From assembly GCF_951801035.1 (NCBI RefSeq), contig NZ_CATOKT010000002.1: DNA of 64,000 nucleotides; one strand, written 5' to 3'. The translations under genes were made by a program, and so were the position numbers. The stretch comes from Adlercreutzia sp910585575 (GTDB lineage Bacteria > Actinomycetota > Coriobacteriia > Coriobacteriales > Eggerthellaceae). The notes beneath the pieces were generated by a model. That model was not told the origin of the DNA. It ran no database searches and saw nothing but the letters and a program-made list of their open reading frames with translations. Of the stretch, positions 19,216-28,305 are shown one piece after another; position 1 is the first letter of the stretch; each line of letters starts with the position of its first letter.

Positions 19216-20358
19216 ATGAGAAAAATTATCGTATTCAGTAGGGAAAAAATCACTAATTACGGTGATCCGATTATTGCTGATTGCGCAAAGTACATTCTGC
19301 AAAAGCTTGCGCGTGAGGAGGGGCTTGACGTCAAAGTAAGCATTGTTGACGTCTATGCCAAAGATGGCGATAAGCTACAAAAAGTCCTAGACGAGGCGAA
19401 TGCGCTGGTGTTTCCTGGTGGCGGTATGAATTCCGTCAAATTCAACCAGGTGGTTGCTGGCATCCTTGATCGCGTCAGCAATCGAAGCGATATCGACGTG
19501 TATTTTAATGCTATTGGAATTAATCGCCGCCGTGCTCATGTTGAGAACGAAAAGCTGCTCCAAGATCTTTTTAGCCGTCCGCAGGTTAGGCAAGTGACTA
19601 CGCGCGGCGATTTGAACCGGCTTTGCAGCCATTTGGTTCGTTGGGATAAAAGCTATGTCGACTCGCCTACTTTAGTAATCGATCCAGCAATTTGGACCAA
19701 TGAAGCTTACGGCGTTGAAAAAAAAGAGTCTCAAGTTATTGGCGTCGGTCTCATACGCCCCGAGATTTTCAAAGCCAATGATGGCGGTTTCAATGTGGAG
19801 GAGGTCAAATCCATCTACAAAGGAATTGTCGCCGAATTGGATAAGAGGGGTCTTGCTTGGGAGTTTTTCACGAATGGCATGGAGAAGGACTATAACTTCG
19901 GCATTGCTCTCATCGAGGAGCTCGGCCTTGATCGTAAGACGTACTTGCGCGACAACGTGAAAAACTCGCAAGACCTTATCGATCGAATATCCTCCTACCG
20001 TGCAGTAATAGCTTCGCGCATGCATGCTAATATCATTGCGACTTCGCTGGATGTACCTTCAGTGGGACTCGTCTGGAACGACAAGATGAATCTCTTTGCT
20101 GAAACTGTGGGTTGCGAAGACCGGTATCTGTCGGGCGCCGTTCTGCTTGACCCGGCTCTGATTGTTGACAAAATGGAGCAGGCGATCGCTGAAGGCTACG
20201 ACGTTGAGCAAATTGACAACATGAAACTTCTCACCGAGAAAACGCTGCGAAATATCGTCCGCGGCGCCAAGGGTTCGGGCGGCTCTTTTGGGCGCATGTA
20301 TCGGCGCCTGAGGCGCGGCGCGGTGCGGGTTGCTAGATCACTTCTTCCCTCGAAGTAA
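19216..20358 (+). CDS. Polysaccharide pyruvyl transferase family protein
   Basis: About 380 aa of the CsaB/pyruvyltransferase family, which caps sugars or polyols with pyruvate ketals using phosphoenolpyruvate. Seen: N-terminal NYGDPIIADCAKYILQKL, a central GGGMNS turn, and the C-terminal ISSYRAVIASRMHANIIATS stretch with PSVGLVWNDKM, the conserved end of the family. ATG 19216 is chosen because AAGG lies 8 nt upstream. The last 25 residues are strongly basic (MYRRLRRGAVRVARSLL), like the tails of the glycosyltransferases in this locus. A run of eight A at 19718-19725 is inside the gene. It converges on the next gene with a 21-bp overlap. Confidence 0.82.
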   Translation: MRKIIVFSREKITNYGDPIIADCAKYILQKLAREEGLDVKVSIVDVYAKDGDKLQKVLDEANALVFPGGGMNSVKFNQVVAGILDRVSNRSDIDVYFNAIGINRRRAHVENEKLLQDLFSRPQVRQVTTRGDLNRLCSHLVRWDKSYVDSPTLVIDPAIWTNEAYGVEKKESQVIGVGLIRPEIFKANDGGFNVEEVKSIYKGIVAELDKRGLAWEFFTNGMEKDYNFGIALIEELGLDRKTYLRDNVKNSQDLIDRISSYRAVIASRMHANIIATSLDVPSVGLVWNDKMNLFAETVGCEDRYLSGAVLLDPALIVDKMEQAIAEGYDVEQIDNMKLLTEKTLRNIVRGAKGSGGSFGRMYRRLRRGAVRVARSLLPSK

Positions 20359-21546
20359 GCTTCTTAGGCTATTTGCGAGTCGATAGCAACGTGATTGCTT
20401 GATTCGGGCGGTCTCCTGCTCGGCCTTTTTTAGCTTCGCTTTCGTCTCCGTGAGCTTCTGACGCAAGTCTCGGTTCTTGAACTTGAGTCGCTGGTTTCTT
20501 GCGCCCTTCTCTGTAAGCTGAATATAGGTTAGATGCGAAAGATACATTAAGAAGTCTTCGGGCGAGTCTTCTTGAATGTGTCTCACGACATCGTACTGCC
20601 AGTCCACATAGAAGTAATCAGGATCGTGCCCAAGAAGGCCCAGTGTTTGGAGGCCACTGCCTTTCAGGAGCGTCACGGCTTTGCAAAACGCTTCACGATC
20701 TTGCATGTTTCTCAGTAAGTAGATCAAGCTGCTCAAAGCTTTATTGGCAAAGCTTTGAGCAGGGAAGGAGTCTCGATCCTGAAGAAATTTGGCGCTGTCC
20801 ATCCAGGCGAAGAAAGGCGAGGAGTTTGATTGCGAGAGGCTTCCAACAAGACTGGATTTTTGATTTTTCCGATAAGTTACGAGGCGTTCTGTTGTTGTTG
20901 AAATCCTTTCGGCAAGACTCAAAGCGCAAACGACAAAAAAGACGTCATTGCCATTACGAATTGGCTGAAAAGAAAGTCCTTCTCGTTCGATGAACGACCG
21001 ACGAAACAGCTTGTTCCACGCTGCCTCATTGGTGAAATCGAGAATGTGGTCAGGATTGGTTTTGCGATTGAAGGGACTTGCTTCTGGGAGGCGCTTTGTC
21101 CTTACGTAAATGTCTGTTGGGAAGCTTTCGCCCAACTCCTCATAAAATTGGTTGGCGCCACACACCACGATGTCAGCATCATCTCTTTCAGCGATAGAGA
21201 AAAGCTGCTCGAGGGCATTCGGCTCGAAATAGTCATCGCAGTCCCAGAAAACAAGATATTTTCCTGCGGCATGCCGCATGCCGAGGTTTCTTGCGGCGCC
21301 GGCGTAGCCGTGCGACTGACGAAACATTTTCAAGCGACTATCTCGGTTTTCGTAGTCCGCTAGAATGGTTAAGGAGTCGTCGGAAGAGCCGTCGTCTACA
21401 ACGATAACTTCGATGCTCTGTAGGGTTTGCTGCAGTATGCTATCGATGCATTGCCGTAAATAGCGTTCTCCATTGTATACGGGTACTATGACAGACACGG
21501 CAGGGGGCTGGTGTCCTGCATTGGTGGAGAGAGCCTGCGTATCCAT
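20338..21546 (-). CDS. Family 2 glycosyltransferase with coiled-coil tail
   Basis: 402 aa. The GT-A domain lies at the N-terminus (VSVIVPVYNGERYLRQCIDS, VVDDGSSDDSL, the DxD-like WDCDDYF) followed by a helical middle. The C-terminus is a Lys/Glu coiled coil (KAKLKKAEQETARIKQSR) ending in a basic amphipathic stretch (CYRLANSLRSLLRGKK). The frame is open 42 codons upstream, but ATG 21546 has AGGAA 9 nt before it and starts just ahead of the domain. Sugar and acceptor are unknown. It is transcribed with the two genes upstream of it on the minus strand (DHHW protein, MBOAT). Confidence 0.87.
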   Translation of the reverse strand: MDTQALSTNAGHQPPAVSVIVPVYNGERYLRQCIDSILQQTLQSIEVIVVDDGSSDDSLTILADYENRDSRLKMFRQSHGYAGAARNLGMRHAAGKYLVFWDCDDYFEPNALEQLFSIAERDDADIVVCGANQFYEELGESFPTDIYVRTKRLPEASPFNRKTNPDHILDFTNEAAWNKLFRRSFIEREGLSFQPIRNGNDVFFVVCALSLAERISTTTERLVTYRKNQKSSLVGSLSQSNSSPFFAWMDSAKFLQDRDSFPAQSFANKALSSLIYLLRNMQDREAFCKAVTLLKGSGLQTLGLLGHDPDYFYVDWQYDVVRHIQEDSPEDFLMYLSHLTYIQLTEKGARNQRLKFKNRDLRQKLTETKAKLKKAEQETARIKQSRCYRLANSLRSLLRGKK

Positions 21547-21632
21547 AGCATACGTTCCTATCGAGTTTGAGGCCGCAAATGTGCATTGTTGATTATACGA
21601 GAGCGGTGTTGCCGATGGTGCTCTCGAAAAGA

Positions 21633-22889
21633 TTAATTGAAGTAATTTGGATAGTTTCTCGGAATGCGGCAATAGGCAAAGGCGCTTCCCACGAAGTAGA
21701 TATCTTGGGCGTCAACCTCCGAGATTCTCTCTTCGAGGGTTTCGGAGCCTGACTGACCGTCTCTGATGTCGCGATAGCATCTAAGGTAGCTATAGTTTTG
21801 GGCAAGAAGCCAATGAAGAGAATCGGCATAAGAATCCATGATGACTACGGCTTTGTCTCCGTTAGGGAGAAGCGTATTTACGAGCGGAGATTTTGCCGTC
21901 TGGCTGGCGGTACCATACCACTGCGGATAAAAGCTGTATGCTGCCTTAAGTCCGAGTTTCTTCAGCTTGGCAACGCTGTTCTCAGATGCTATGGGTGGGA
22001 CTTTTTTGTTTTGCACTTCCAGGCCGGTGAGATCGAATTTGGGTTCTGTGATGGTTTCGTTAAGCAGCATAAGACCCTCACGGGCGTAGGCACCGTTCGT
22101 TACGTAATCTCCGAACGAAATTGTCTCGCTGTACGTTGCTACGGCTGGATCCAGCTTTGCGACAGGGGCCAATGCTTTGTAAGTAGCAAATGTACCGAAA
22201 CCATTCCAGTGATGATCAGTGGTGTAGTAGTTGTCGTAATAGGTCTCCATGTCACTGTAGGTAACGCTGACTGCATGGACATTCGGCGTCTCGTTGAATT
22301 CCTTTTCCATTGAGGATACAAAATCTCTTGTAGTAAGAGCCCGCTTTGAAAGCAGGGGCGCAATGGGATTGGCTTCAGTGGAGTCTGAGATGTCGGAAAC
22401 GACGAGGTAAAAGTTCTTTTCCGGATGACGGCGTGCGACTTCGGCAATACCCGAAGCAGTTTTGGAGATGGTCTCGAGGTATGTTTCGTCGGTTTTAGGG
22501 AAGGCTAGGAGAGCGTTGGCTGAAGGACTGTAGGCAGTTTTACTGCCAAAGAAAGTGGGGTATACGCTGTAGTTAAAAAGGATATTTGAGGCTTGGATGG
22601 CTGAGCGTTGGAGGCTAGAGTTGTCAAGAAGGGCACTTGCTTTAAAAGGAATGAAGTTTCCCACTGCTGTTTCCAGGGAAGTTTGGAGTTCTTTTGAGGC
22701 AAAACCATCAAGAGATAAGTGCTTCCTGATATCTGCCTTCTCGATTCCCCCTGACAAGTAGGTGGCGTTTTTGGCGGTGAGCCACCCGGGAAGATCGAGG
22801 TGCATTTTCTCTTGACCGACGAAGAGGGCGGTGGGGCCTAGCAGGAGGAGGCAGAAAACTACGGAAAGAACGGTGTTGCGGGCTTTCAT
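21633..22889 (-). CDS. DHHW-family (AlgX/DltD-like) surface polysaccharide acylation protein
   Basis: A 418-aa membrane-anchored extracytoplasmic protein: one N-terminal helix (NTVLSVVFCLLLLGPTALFV), then a SGNH-hydrolase-like domain with YYTTDHHWNGFGTFATYKAL, the motif naming the DHHW family, and VVIMDSYADSLHWLL, which matches the strand and loop carrying the nucleophile Ser in AlgX/AlgJ-type proteins. Partnered with the MBOAT gene 9 bp upstream, as AlgJ/AlgX pair with AlgI and DltD with DltB, it probably completes O-acylation of an exported polymer. The acyl group and acceptor are not known. GC is well below that of the MBOAT gene. Confidence 0.82.
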   Translation of the reverse strand: MKARNTVLSVVFCLLLLGPTALFVGQEKMHLDLPGWLTAKNATYLSGGIEKADIRKHLSLDGFASKELQTSLETAVGNFIPFKASALLDNSSLQRSAIQASNILFNYSVYPTFFGSKTAYSPSANALLAFPKTDETYLETISKTASGIAEVARRHPEKNFYLVVSDISDSTEANPIAPLLSKRALTTRDFVSSMEKEFNETPNVHAVSVTYSDMETYYDNYYTTDHHWNGFGTFATYKALAPVAKLDPAVATYSETISFGDYVTNGAYAREGLMLLNETITEPKFDLTGLEVQNKKVPPIASENSVAKLKKLGLKAAYSFYPQWYGTASQTAKSPLVNTLLPNGDKAVVIMDSYADSLHWLLAQNYSYLRCYRDIRDGQSGSETLEERISEVDAQDIYFVGSAFAYCRIPRNYPNYFN

Positions 22890-22898
22890 TCCGAATCC

Positions 22899-24422
22899 TT
22901 AGAACTGGAAGTAGATGAACGGGTTGTAGGAGCTGGAAACCACCGACATGGCCGACAGCACGAACACGGCGATGAGCGCCGCGTCGACGGCGACGTTGAC
23001 GGCGGTCACCGCGCGGGCCCGGGCCGGCGTGGCGGCGGGCGCCTCGAGCACGGCCTGGCAGGGCGGCACGGCGGTGTTGCCCTTCTGGGGCGCGGCCACG
23101 ACGGCGCGGCGCGGGTCGCCCTCGGCCCAGGCCTGGAGCCTCTTGCGCAGCCAGGGCGCCCAGGGGAGCGAGCCGACGATGAAGACGGGCACGAGGCTCA
23201 CGTAGCTCCAGGACTGCAGCTCCCACAGCGTCGAGGTGCCGAGCCAGCCGTAGGCGCCGAACATGGCGCAGAACCACTCGGCGATGTTGCCCAGGCCCGT
23301 GACGGCGAACAGGAGCCAGCCGAAGAAGAACAGCACGGCGCACCAGATGTGGCTCACGAAGCCGGGCAGCCGGTCGAGCACCCTCATGACGAGGAACTTC
23401 TCCAGCAGGATGAGGACGCCCCAGTACAGGCCCCACAGCAGGAAGTTCCAGGCCGCCCCGTGCCAGATGCCGGTGAGGCCCCACACGATCATGGTGTTCA
23501 GGATAAAGCGCGGCGTCTTCACGCGGTTGCCGCCCAGCGGGATGTAGACGTAGTCGCGGAAGAACCCGCCGAGCGTCATGTGCCAGCGGCGCCAGAACTC
23601 GGTGGCCGACCTCGAGGTGTAGGGGTAGTTGAAGTTGCGCGGGTAGTCGAAGCCCATCATCTTGCCCATGCCGATGGCCATGTCCGAGTAGCCCGAGAAG
23701 TCGAAGTAGATCTGGAAGGTGTAGGCTGCCACGCCCGAGAAGCAGCCCACGAAGCCGATCTCGGCGGCCTCGCGGGGAAGGAGCGAGTCGGCCAGGGTGC
23801 CGGCGGTGTTGGCGAGCAGCACCTTCTTGCCCAGCCCCACGCAGAAAAGCCGCAGGCCCTGGGCGAAGCCCTCCAGCGTGGCGCGGCGGTTGTCGATCTC
23901 GGCCTCGATGTCGGAGTAGCGCACGATGGGGCCGGCCACCAGCTGCGGGAACATGGCGATGTACATGCCCAGGTACAGGGGGTTCTTCTGGGCCCTCACC
24001 TGGCCGCGGTAGACGTCGACCACGTAGGTGATGGCCTGCAGGGTGAAGAACGAGATGCCGATGGGCAGCGCCAGGTTCAGCTCGGCGATGAACTCCTCGC
24101 CGATGGCGGCGTTGACGTTCTCGGCCAGGAAGCCCTGGTACTTGTAGAAGCCCAGGATGAGCAGGTTGAGGAAGAGGTCAAGAACAAGTAAAACCTTCTG
24201 GAGGGGGGGGGTCGCTGTCTTTGATATGGCGAAGCCGAACGCCCAGTTGAAGCAGATGGAGAACACCATGAGCCACACGTACACCGGCTCGCCCCAGGCG
24301 TAGAACAAAAGCGAGAACAGCAGGAGGACGACGTTCCTGGCCGACCGCCTGGGCATGAGGAAGTAGACCGCCAGGAAGGCCGGGAAGAAGGCGAAGAGGA
24401 AGATGGTGCTGGAGAAAACCAT
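22899..24422 (-). CDS. MBOAT family O-acyltransferase (AlgI/PatA-like)
   Basis: A 507-aa polytopic protein that passes acyl groups across the membrane for polymer O-acylation. Family signs are an N-terminal LFAFFPAFLAVYFLMPRRSA segment, ALPIGISFFTLQAITYVVDVYRG, FPQLVAGPIVRYSD, YFDFSGYSDMAIGMGKMMGF and the catalytic-His motif TGIWHGAAWNFLLWG (around residue 320). The C-terminal 100 residues are Ala/Pro-rich before a last helix. GC is strikingly higher than in the flanking genes, except for a short AT-richer patch around 24180-24240 that holds a run of nine C (coding strand) at 24203-24211, codon about 71; loss or gain of one base there would truncate the protein. Confidence 0.92.
   Translation of the reverse strand: MVFSSTIFLFAFFPAFLAVYFLMPRRSARNVVLLLFSLLFYAWGEPVYVWLMVFSICFNWAFGFAISKTATPPLQKVLLVLDLFLNLLILGFYKYQGFLAENVNAAIGEEFIAELNLALPIGISFFTLQAITYVVDVYRGQVRAQKNPLYLGMYIAMFPQLVAGPIVRYSDIEAEIDNRRATLEGFAQGLRLFCVGLGKKVLLANTAGTLADSLLPREAAEIGFVGCFSGVAAYTFQIYFDFSGYSDMAIGMGKMMGFDYPRNFNYPYTSRSATEFWRRWHMTLGGFFRDYVYIPLGGNRVKTPRFILNTMIVWGLTGIWHGAAWNFLLWGLYWGVLILLEKFLVMRVLDRLPGFVSHIWCAVLFFFGWLLFAVTGLGNIAEWFCAMFGAYGWLGTSTLWELQSWSYVSLVPVFIVGSLPWAPWLRKRLQAWAEGDPRRAVVAAPQKGNTAVPPCQAVLEAPAATPARARAVTAVNVAVDAALIAVFVLSAMSVVSSSYNPFIYFQF
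24203..24211. repeat. Homopolymer tract of nine G (plus strand) inside the MBOAT gene
   Basis: The minus-strand coding sequence reads as nine C spanning the Thr-Pro-Pro-Leu codons near residue 71. Tracts of this length are prone to slipped-strand mispairing in bacteria. Confidence 0.9.
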
Positions 24423-24462
24423 AGAGACCTCATCTTAAAGCAGAAATGATATTAGCTGCAAA

Positions 24463-24491
24463 ATGATAGCGCTTTTTGTGGATGGCGACAA
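24463..24491 (-). promoter_or_regulatory. Promoter of the MBOAT-DHHW-glycosyltransferase unit
   Basis: On the minus strand TTGTCG (24486-24491), a 17-bp spacer and TATCAT (24463-24468) lie about 40 bp upstream of the MBOAT start. The 235-bp divergent gap (24423-24657) also holds a plus-strand promoter candidate. Confidence 0.6.
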
Positions 24492-24592
24492 TTGATCGGT
24501 CGTGAATGTGGAAAATGGCGGCACGGCAAGAGAGGGGAGGGGATCCCGATTCATGCCTTCTGACGTGCAAATCCGATGTTTTAGGAATCATC

Positions 24593-24622
24593 TTGTTGTT
24601 GTCGGGGTCTGTTTGGTAAATA
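24593..24622 (+). promoter_or_regulatory. Possible promoter of the cytidylyltransferase operon
   Basis: TTGTTG (24593-24598), an 18-bp spacer and TAAATA (24617-24622), 35 bp upstream of the ATG at 24658, which has AAAAGGAT before it. Confidence 0.45.
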
Positions 24623-24657
24623 ATTCCGCATAAGAGATCAATGAGAAAAGGATATAG

Positions 24658-25377
24658 ATGAACTGTGCGTTAATTTTCGCTGGTGGCACTGGACAGCGGA
24701 TGAACACCAAAACAAGGCCGAAGCAGTTTCTGGAGCTTCATGGAAAGCCGATCATTGTTTATACGCTCGAGGTGTTCGAGGAGCACCCCGAGATAGATGC
24801 AATAGTGGTCGTGTGTCTTGAGCCGTGGATTCCCTTTTTGGAAAAGCTGCTCGCTAAGTTTGATCTTACGAAGGTTGTGCGTATCGTCCCTGGTGGCGCT
24901 ACGGGGCAGCAGTCTATACGTGCTGGGCTAGATGCGTTGGCAGAGCTATATGGCGAGGATGCTGTTGTGCTGATTCATGATGGGGTCCGGCCTCTAGTGC
25001 GGCAGGAGACAATCAGCTCTTGCATTGATTGCGTTCGGGTCAACGGAAATGCTGTTACGGTTGTTCCGGCTATCGAGACTATTGTTCAGCAAGTTGATGG
25101 AAAGATAACAAAGGTAATCGAGCGCAGGGACTGCTGCAGTGCAAAGGCGCCCCAGTGTTTTCTGCTGGGCGACATAAGACGCGCGCATGCCCAGAGCGAG
25201 GCTCAGGGGCTGAAAGATTTCATTGACTCGGCAACGATGATGAAGCATTTTGGCCATGAGCTGTATACCGTTGAAGGCGAGCCAGAGAACATCAAGATTA
25301 CCACGCCATCCGATTTCTATGTTTTTCGTGCCATGGTCGACGAACGGGAGAACTCGCAAATTTTTGGCTTGGACTAG
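24658..25377 (+). CDS. Polyol-phosphate cytidylyltransferase (TarI/IspD family)
   Basis: A 239-aa IspD-fold enzyme. The N-terminal FAGGTGQRMNTKTRPKQFLEL is the CTP-binding loop; DAVVLIHDGVRPLV and APQCFLLGDIRRAH follow, and ENIKITTPSDF ends the core. IspD makes CDP-methylerythritol and TarI/Bcs1 makes CDP-ribitol; the two cannot be told apart with certainty by eye. Position directly before a dehydratase/epimerase and a glycerophosphotransferase-like gene favours activation of a polyol phosphate for a teichoic acid-like polymer. The next gene begins 45 bp later. Confidence 0.83.
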   Translation: MNCALIFAGGTGQRMNTKTRPKQFLELHGKPIIVYTLEVFEEHPEIDAIVVVCLEPWIPFLEKLLAKFDLTKVVRIVPGGATGQQSIRAGLDALAELYGEDAVVLIHDGVRPLVRQETISSCIDCVRVNGNAVTVVPAIETIVQQVDGKITKVIERRDCCSAKAPQCFLLGDIRRAHAQSEAQGLKDFIDSATMMKHFGHELYTVEGEPENIKITTPSDFYVFRAMVDERENSQIFGLD

Positions 25378-25422
25378 TTGCATTGGCTCGGCCAAGAATA
25401 TTGTGTTCTGGAAGGAGATGAA

Positions 25423-26496
25423 GTGAAAGGGCAGGAGCTACCCGTTCTCGTTGAAGACGCTGAGGCTGTGGTCGCCGCAATTGAGGGGATCGCCGATGGC
25501 CTCAGGGGCTCTTCGGTATTGGTCACAGGAGCAACGGGACTGTTAGGGTCTCAGATCGTTCGGGCGTTGCTGTGCGCAAACGACTTATTGGGTTTGGGCT
25601 GCAGGATTCTGGCTTCTGGCAGAAGCGCCGAGAAGCTGGCTGAAGTCTTTGACGATCCTGGGGCTGAAGAACTTGGGTTTTGCGTCGCTGATGTGGCTGA
25701 TAGCTTGGAGGTGGAGGGTCCTGTCGACTATATTTTTCACTGCGCCAGCCCTACCAGTTCCCGCTTTTTCGTCTCGAGACCGGTAGATACCATCAATGCT
25801 GCGTTTTGCGGCACTCGCAATGTTTTAGAGCTTGCGCGGGCCAAAGAGGCGAAGAGCGTCGTATATCTTTCTTCTTTGGAGGTTTACGGGGAGTTTTTCG
25901 GTCGTGATGCTGCCGTTTCAGAGGCTGAGTTTGGCTCCATTGATCCTATGAGCGTTCGCAGTAGCTACTCGGAGGGAAAGAGGCTGTGCGAGTGTCTTTG
26001 TGCTGCTTATGCGAGCCAATATCAGGTTCCCGTGAAGGTCGCTCGTCTGTCTCAGACTTTTGGCGCGGGGGTGGAATACGACGACGGTCGGGTTTTTGCC
26101 GAGTTTGCGCGTTGCGCTTTGGAGGAGCGTCCCATCACGTTGCATACGTTGGGGCGCACTACGCGCACGTACTGCTATACCGCAGATGCAGTGGTCGCGT
26201 TGCTTTATATCCTCCTGTGCGGGGAAAATGGCGAAGCCTACAATGTGTCGAACGAAAATACGGCAATCAGCATTCGGGAAATGGCCGAACTGGTGAGTCG
26301 CACGCTCTCCGCTACCGGCGTACCAGTAGTGGTTGATGTCCCCGATGACCTTGAGGTCTATGGTTATAATCCCGAAATGGTAATTAAGTTAGATTGCTCG
26401 AAGCTTCGAGAGCTGGGCTGGGAGCCGAAAACGAACCTTGAGGAAATGTTTACGAGAATGGCTCGAGGTTTTTCTGGCCAGCAATCAGGTTTGTAA
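25423..26496 (+). CDS. NAD-dependent epimerase/dehydratase (extended SDR)
   Basis: About 357 aa. Rossmann start VLVTGATGLLGSQIVRAL (TGxxGxxG), catalytic YSEGKRLCE (YxxxK) preceded by YLSSLEVYG, and the downstream RLSQTFGAG and FAEFARCALEERPITLH typical of sugar-nucleotide epimerases. In tarIJ systems this place is held by a ribulose-5-phosphate reductase of another family, so this may make or modify the polyol or its CDP derivative by a different route. GTG 25423 is chosen since AAGGAG ends 5 nt before it; the frame extends 15 codons further up without a ribosome site. Confidence 0.82.
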   Translation: MKGQELPVLVEDAEAVVAAIEGIADGLRGSSVLVTGATGLLGSQIVRALLCANDLLGLGCRILASGRSAEKLAEVFDDPGAEELGFCVADVADSLEVEGPVDYIFHCASPTSSRFFVSRPVDTINAAFCGTRNVLELARAKEAKSVVYLSSLEVYGEFFGRDAAVSEAEFGSIDPMSVRSSYSEGKRLCECLCAAYASQYQVPVKVARLSQTFGAGVEYDDGRVFAEFARCALEERPITLHTLGRTTRTYCYTADAVVALLYILLCGENGEAYNVSNENTAISIREMAELVSRTLSATGVPVVVDVPDDLEVYGYNPEMVIKLDCSKLRELGWEPKTNLEEMFTRMARGFSGQQSGL

Positions 26497-26498
26497 GG

Positions 26499-28241
26499 AT
26501 GCAGGGAAGCATGGGAGTACTTCGCAAAAAACCCGATCTTATCAAACAGCAGATTGGGGAAATGGGTTACTTGGGCGATTACTCGTTCACGGTAACGGAG
26601 CTTGAGTGGGAGCGCGTATTTCTTCGTTTCGTGGTTGAAACCGACTATCCCGGTGTGCCTTCTTTTGCGCTCAAGAGCCTCACGACTCGGGAATTGGTGC
26701 CCTTGTCGTGGGAGTGGCACGATGGCGATCGGTACGGCTTTTCGGTGAATATAACGGCTGCAAAGGGCAGATCGTTCCTCGACAACGGTCGATGGGTGGT
26801 TGCTTTCGAGCTTACTGAAGACATGAAGGTGCCCTCTTTTGTTCTTGAAGCCCCCGAAGAGCACTATCGCTATCAGCAATGCTATGTCGATGCCGATTTG
26901 GCTTATTCTCTCGAAGATCAGACTCGCATTTTCCGGTACGGGGGCAATAAATTTGCCTATACCGTCAATTTCACCATTGCATCTCGGGATGACGTCCATC
27001 TGGAAATGCGCATGGCGGCCTATTTTATGGAGAAAAACGAAAAATGGAATCGCCGCCGCTATGTTCATGAGGCTATGAGCTGGCGACGTAAGCTAGCTAA
27101 GGTGTGGTATGCCTTTGCGGTTATGTCGATGAATCTCGTGTACCGAGTTGTCGGGATCGGCTGCCCTAAGAATGGCAAAAATATCATGATTATGAGCGAA
27201 ACAGGCGACGAGCTTGTTGGAAACCTTCGGGCTATCGACGACCGTCTGCGCGAACGGGGATTGGACAAGACGCTGCACATCACGCGATCCGCGCGGCGTT
27301 CGGTGGGCGAGACTAAGAGCGTTTTCAGCTGGGCAAAGCTGATCGTTAAAATCGCTCGTCAAAATGTGATCATCGTCGACAACTATGTGCCCGTATTCAG
27401 CTTCTTGGAGCTGAGGAAAGATGTTCAGCTTATTCAGGTTTGGCATGCTGGCGGCGGCTTCAAGGCGGTGGGGTATTGCCGCTTCGGAAAGAGTGGATCG
27501 CCCTATCCTGCTGGCTCGTGCCATAAGGCTTATACCACTGCGCTTTGTGGAGCCCCCCATCTGATTCCGGTATTTGAAGAAGTGTTTGGCATTGAGGGGA
27601 AGGATATTCTTCCTATCGGTATGCCCCGCCTCGACGGTTATCTCGATCCGGAAAGGATCGAGGAATTCCGCAAAGCCTTCTATAGCGATCACCCCGAGCT
27701 GCTGGGAAAGAAGATCATCTTGTTCGCACCAACTTATCGCGGCGTTGGTCAGAAAACGGCTCACTACGACCAGGACAAGATCGATCTTGCTCAGATCTAT
27801 GAAGCCTGCGGCGATGAGTATGTCTTCCTTATCAAGCTTCATCCTTTTATTTTGGAGCGGTTTGAGATTCCCGAAAAGCTGAAAGACAGGATTTACGACT
27901 TCAGCGATTTTGCCTCAATCAATGATTTGTTTTATGTAACGGATTTGCTTATTACTGACTATTCGTCAAATTTCTACGAATTTTCTCTTATGCGGAAGCC
28001 CATGCTTTTCTACACCTATGACCGCAGTGTGTACGAGTTGACGCGAGGTGTGTATCGCTGGGTAAAGGACTCAGCGCCAGGCAAAGTGTGCGATAGCTTT
28101 GAAGAGCTTGTCGAGGCGATAAAAACCAAGGATTTTGAATTTGAGAAAGTCGATCGTTTTGTCGAGGACAACTTCGCCGGAGTTGAAGGGGGAGCCTCGG
28201 ATCTGCTTATTGACGAGGTCATCTTGCGGGGGCGCAACTAG
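26499..28241 (+). CDS. CDP-polyol glycerophosphotransferase family polymerase (TagF/TarL-like)
   Basis: 580 aa in two parts. Residues 1 to about 200 form a beta-rich N-terminal region with no recognised function. The rest is the Glyphos_transf domain: MIMSETGDELVGNLRAI, IQVWHAGGGFKAVGYCRFGK with the conserved His, LFAPTYRGVGQKT, FLIKLHPFILERF and LLITDYSSNFYEFSLMRKP near the C-terminus. The length is nearer to polymerising TagF/TarL enzymes than the 375-aa family member at 15867-16994, so this may extend the chain that the other one primes. The start is ATG 26499 or 26511. It directly follows the SDR gene, so the three form one operon. Confidence 0.87.
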   Translation: MQGSMGVLRKKPDLIKQQIGEMGYLGDYSFTVTELEWERVFLRFVVETDYPGVPSFALKSLTTRELVPLSWEWHDGDRYGFSVNITAAKGRSFLDNGRWVVAFELTEDMKVPSFVLEAPEEHYRYQQCYVDADLAYSLEDQTRIFRYGGNKFAYTVNFTIASRDDVHLEMRMAAYFMEKNEKWNRRRYVHEAMSWRRKLAKVWYAFAVMSMNLVYRVVGIGCPKNGKNIMIMSETGDELVGNLRAIDDRLRERGLDKTLHITRSARRSVGETKSVFSWAKLIVKIARQNVIIVDNYVPVFSFLELRKDVQLIQVWHAGGGFKAVGYCRFGKSGSPYPAGSCHKAYTTALCGAPHLIPVFEEVFGIEGKDILPIGMPRLDGYLDPERIEEFRKAFYSDHPELLGKKIILFAPTYRGVGQKTAHYDQDKIDLAQIYEACGDEYVFLIKLHPFILERFEIPEKLKDRIYDFSDFASINDLFYVTDLLITDYSSNFYEFSLMRKPMLFYTYDRSVYELTRGVYRWVKDSAPGKVCDSFEELVEAIKTKDFEFEKVDRFVEDNFAGVEGGASDLLIDEVILRGRN

Positions 28242-28305
28242 CTTTTCGTTGCGAGTTTGATGCAGCGCTTATTCGGGACGATTCGCACGGTGTGCTGTGG
28301 TTTGC

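Noticed and set aside
19718..19725. Run of eight A in the pyruvyltransferase gene as a phase switch
   Set aside because: Eight-A runs are common in AT-rich coding sequence and a weaker slippage risk; not enough to claim a switch.
22708..24191. Long ORFs in other frames of the MBOAT gene (both strands)
   Set aside because: Produced by the very high GC of the MBOAT gene; Ala/Arg/Gly-rich without any motif.
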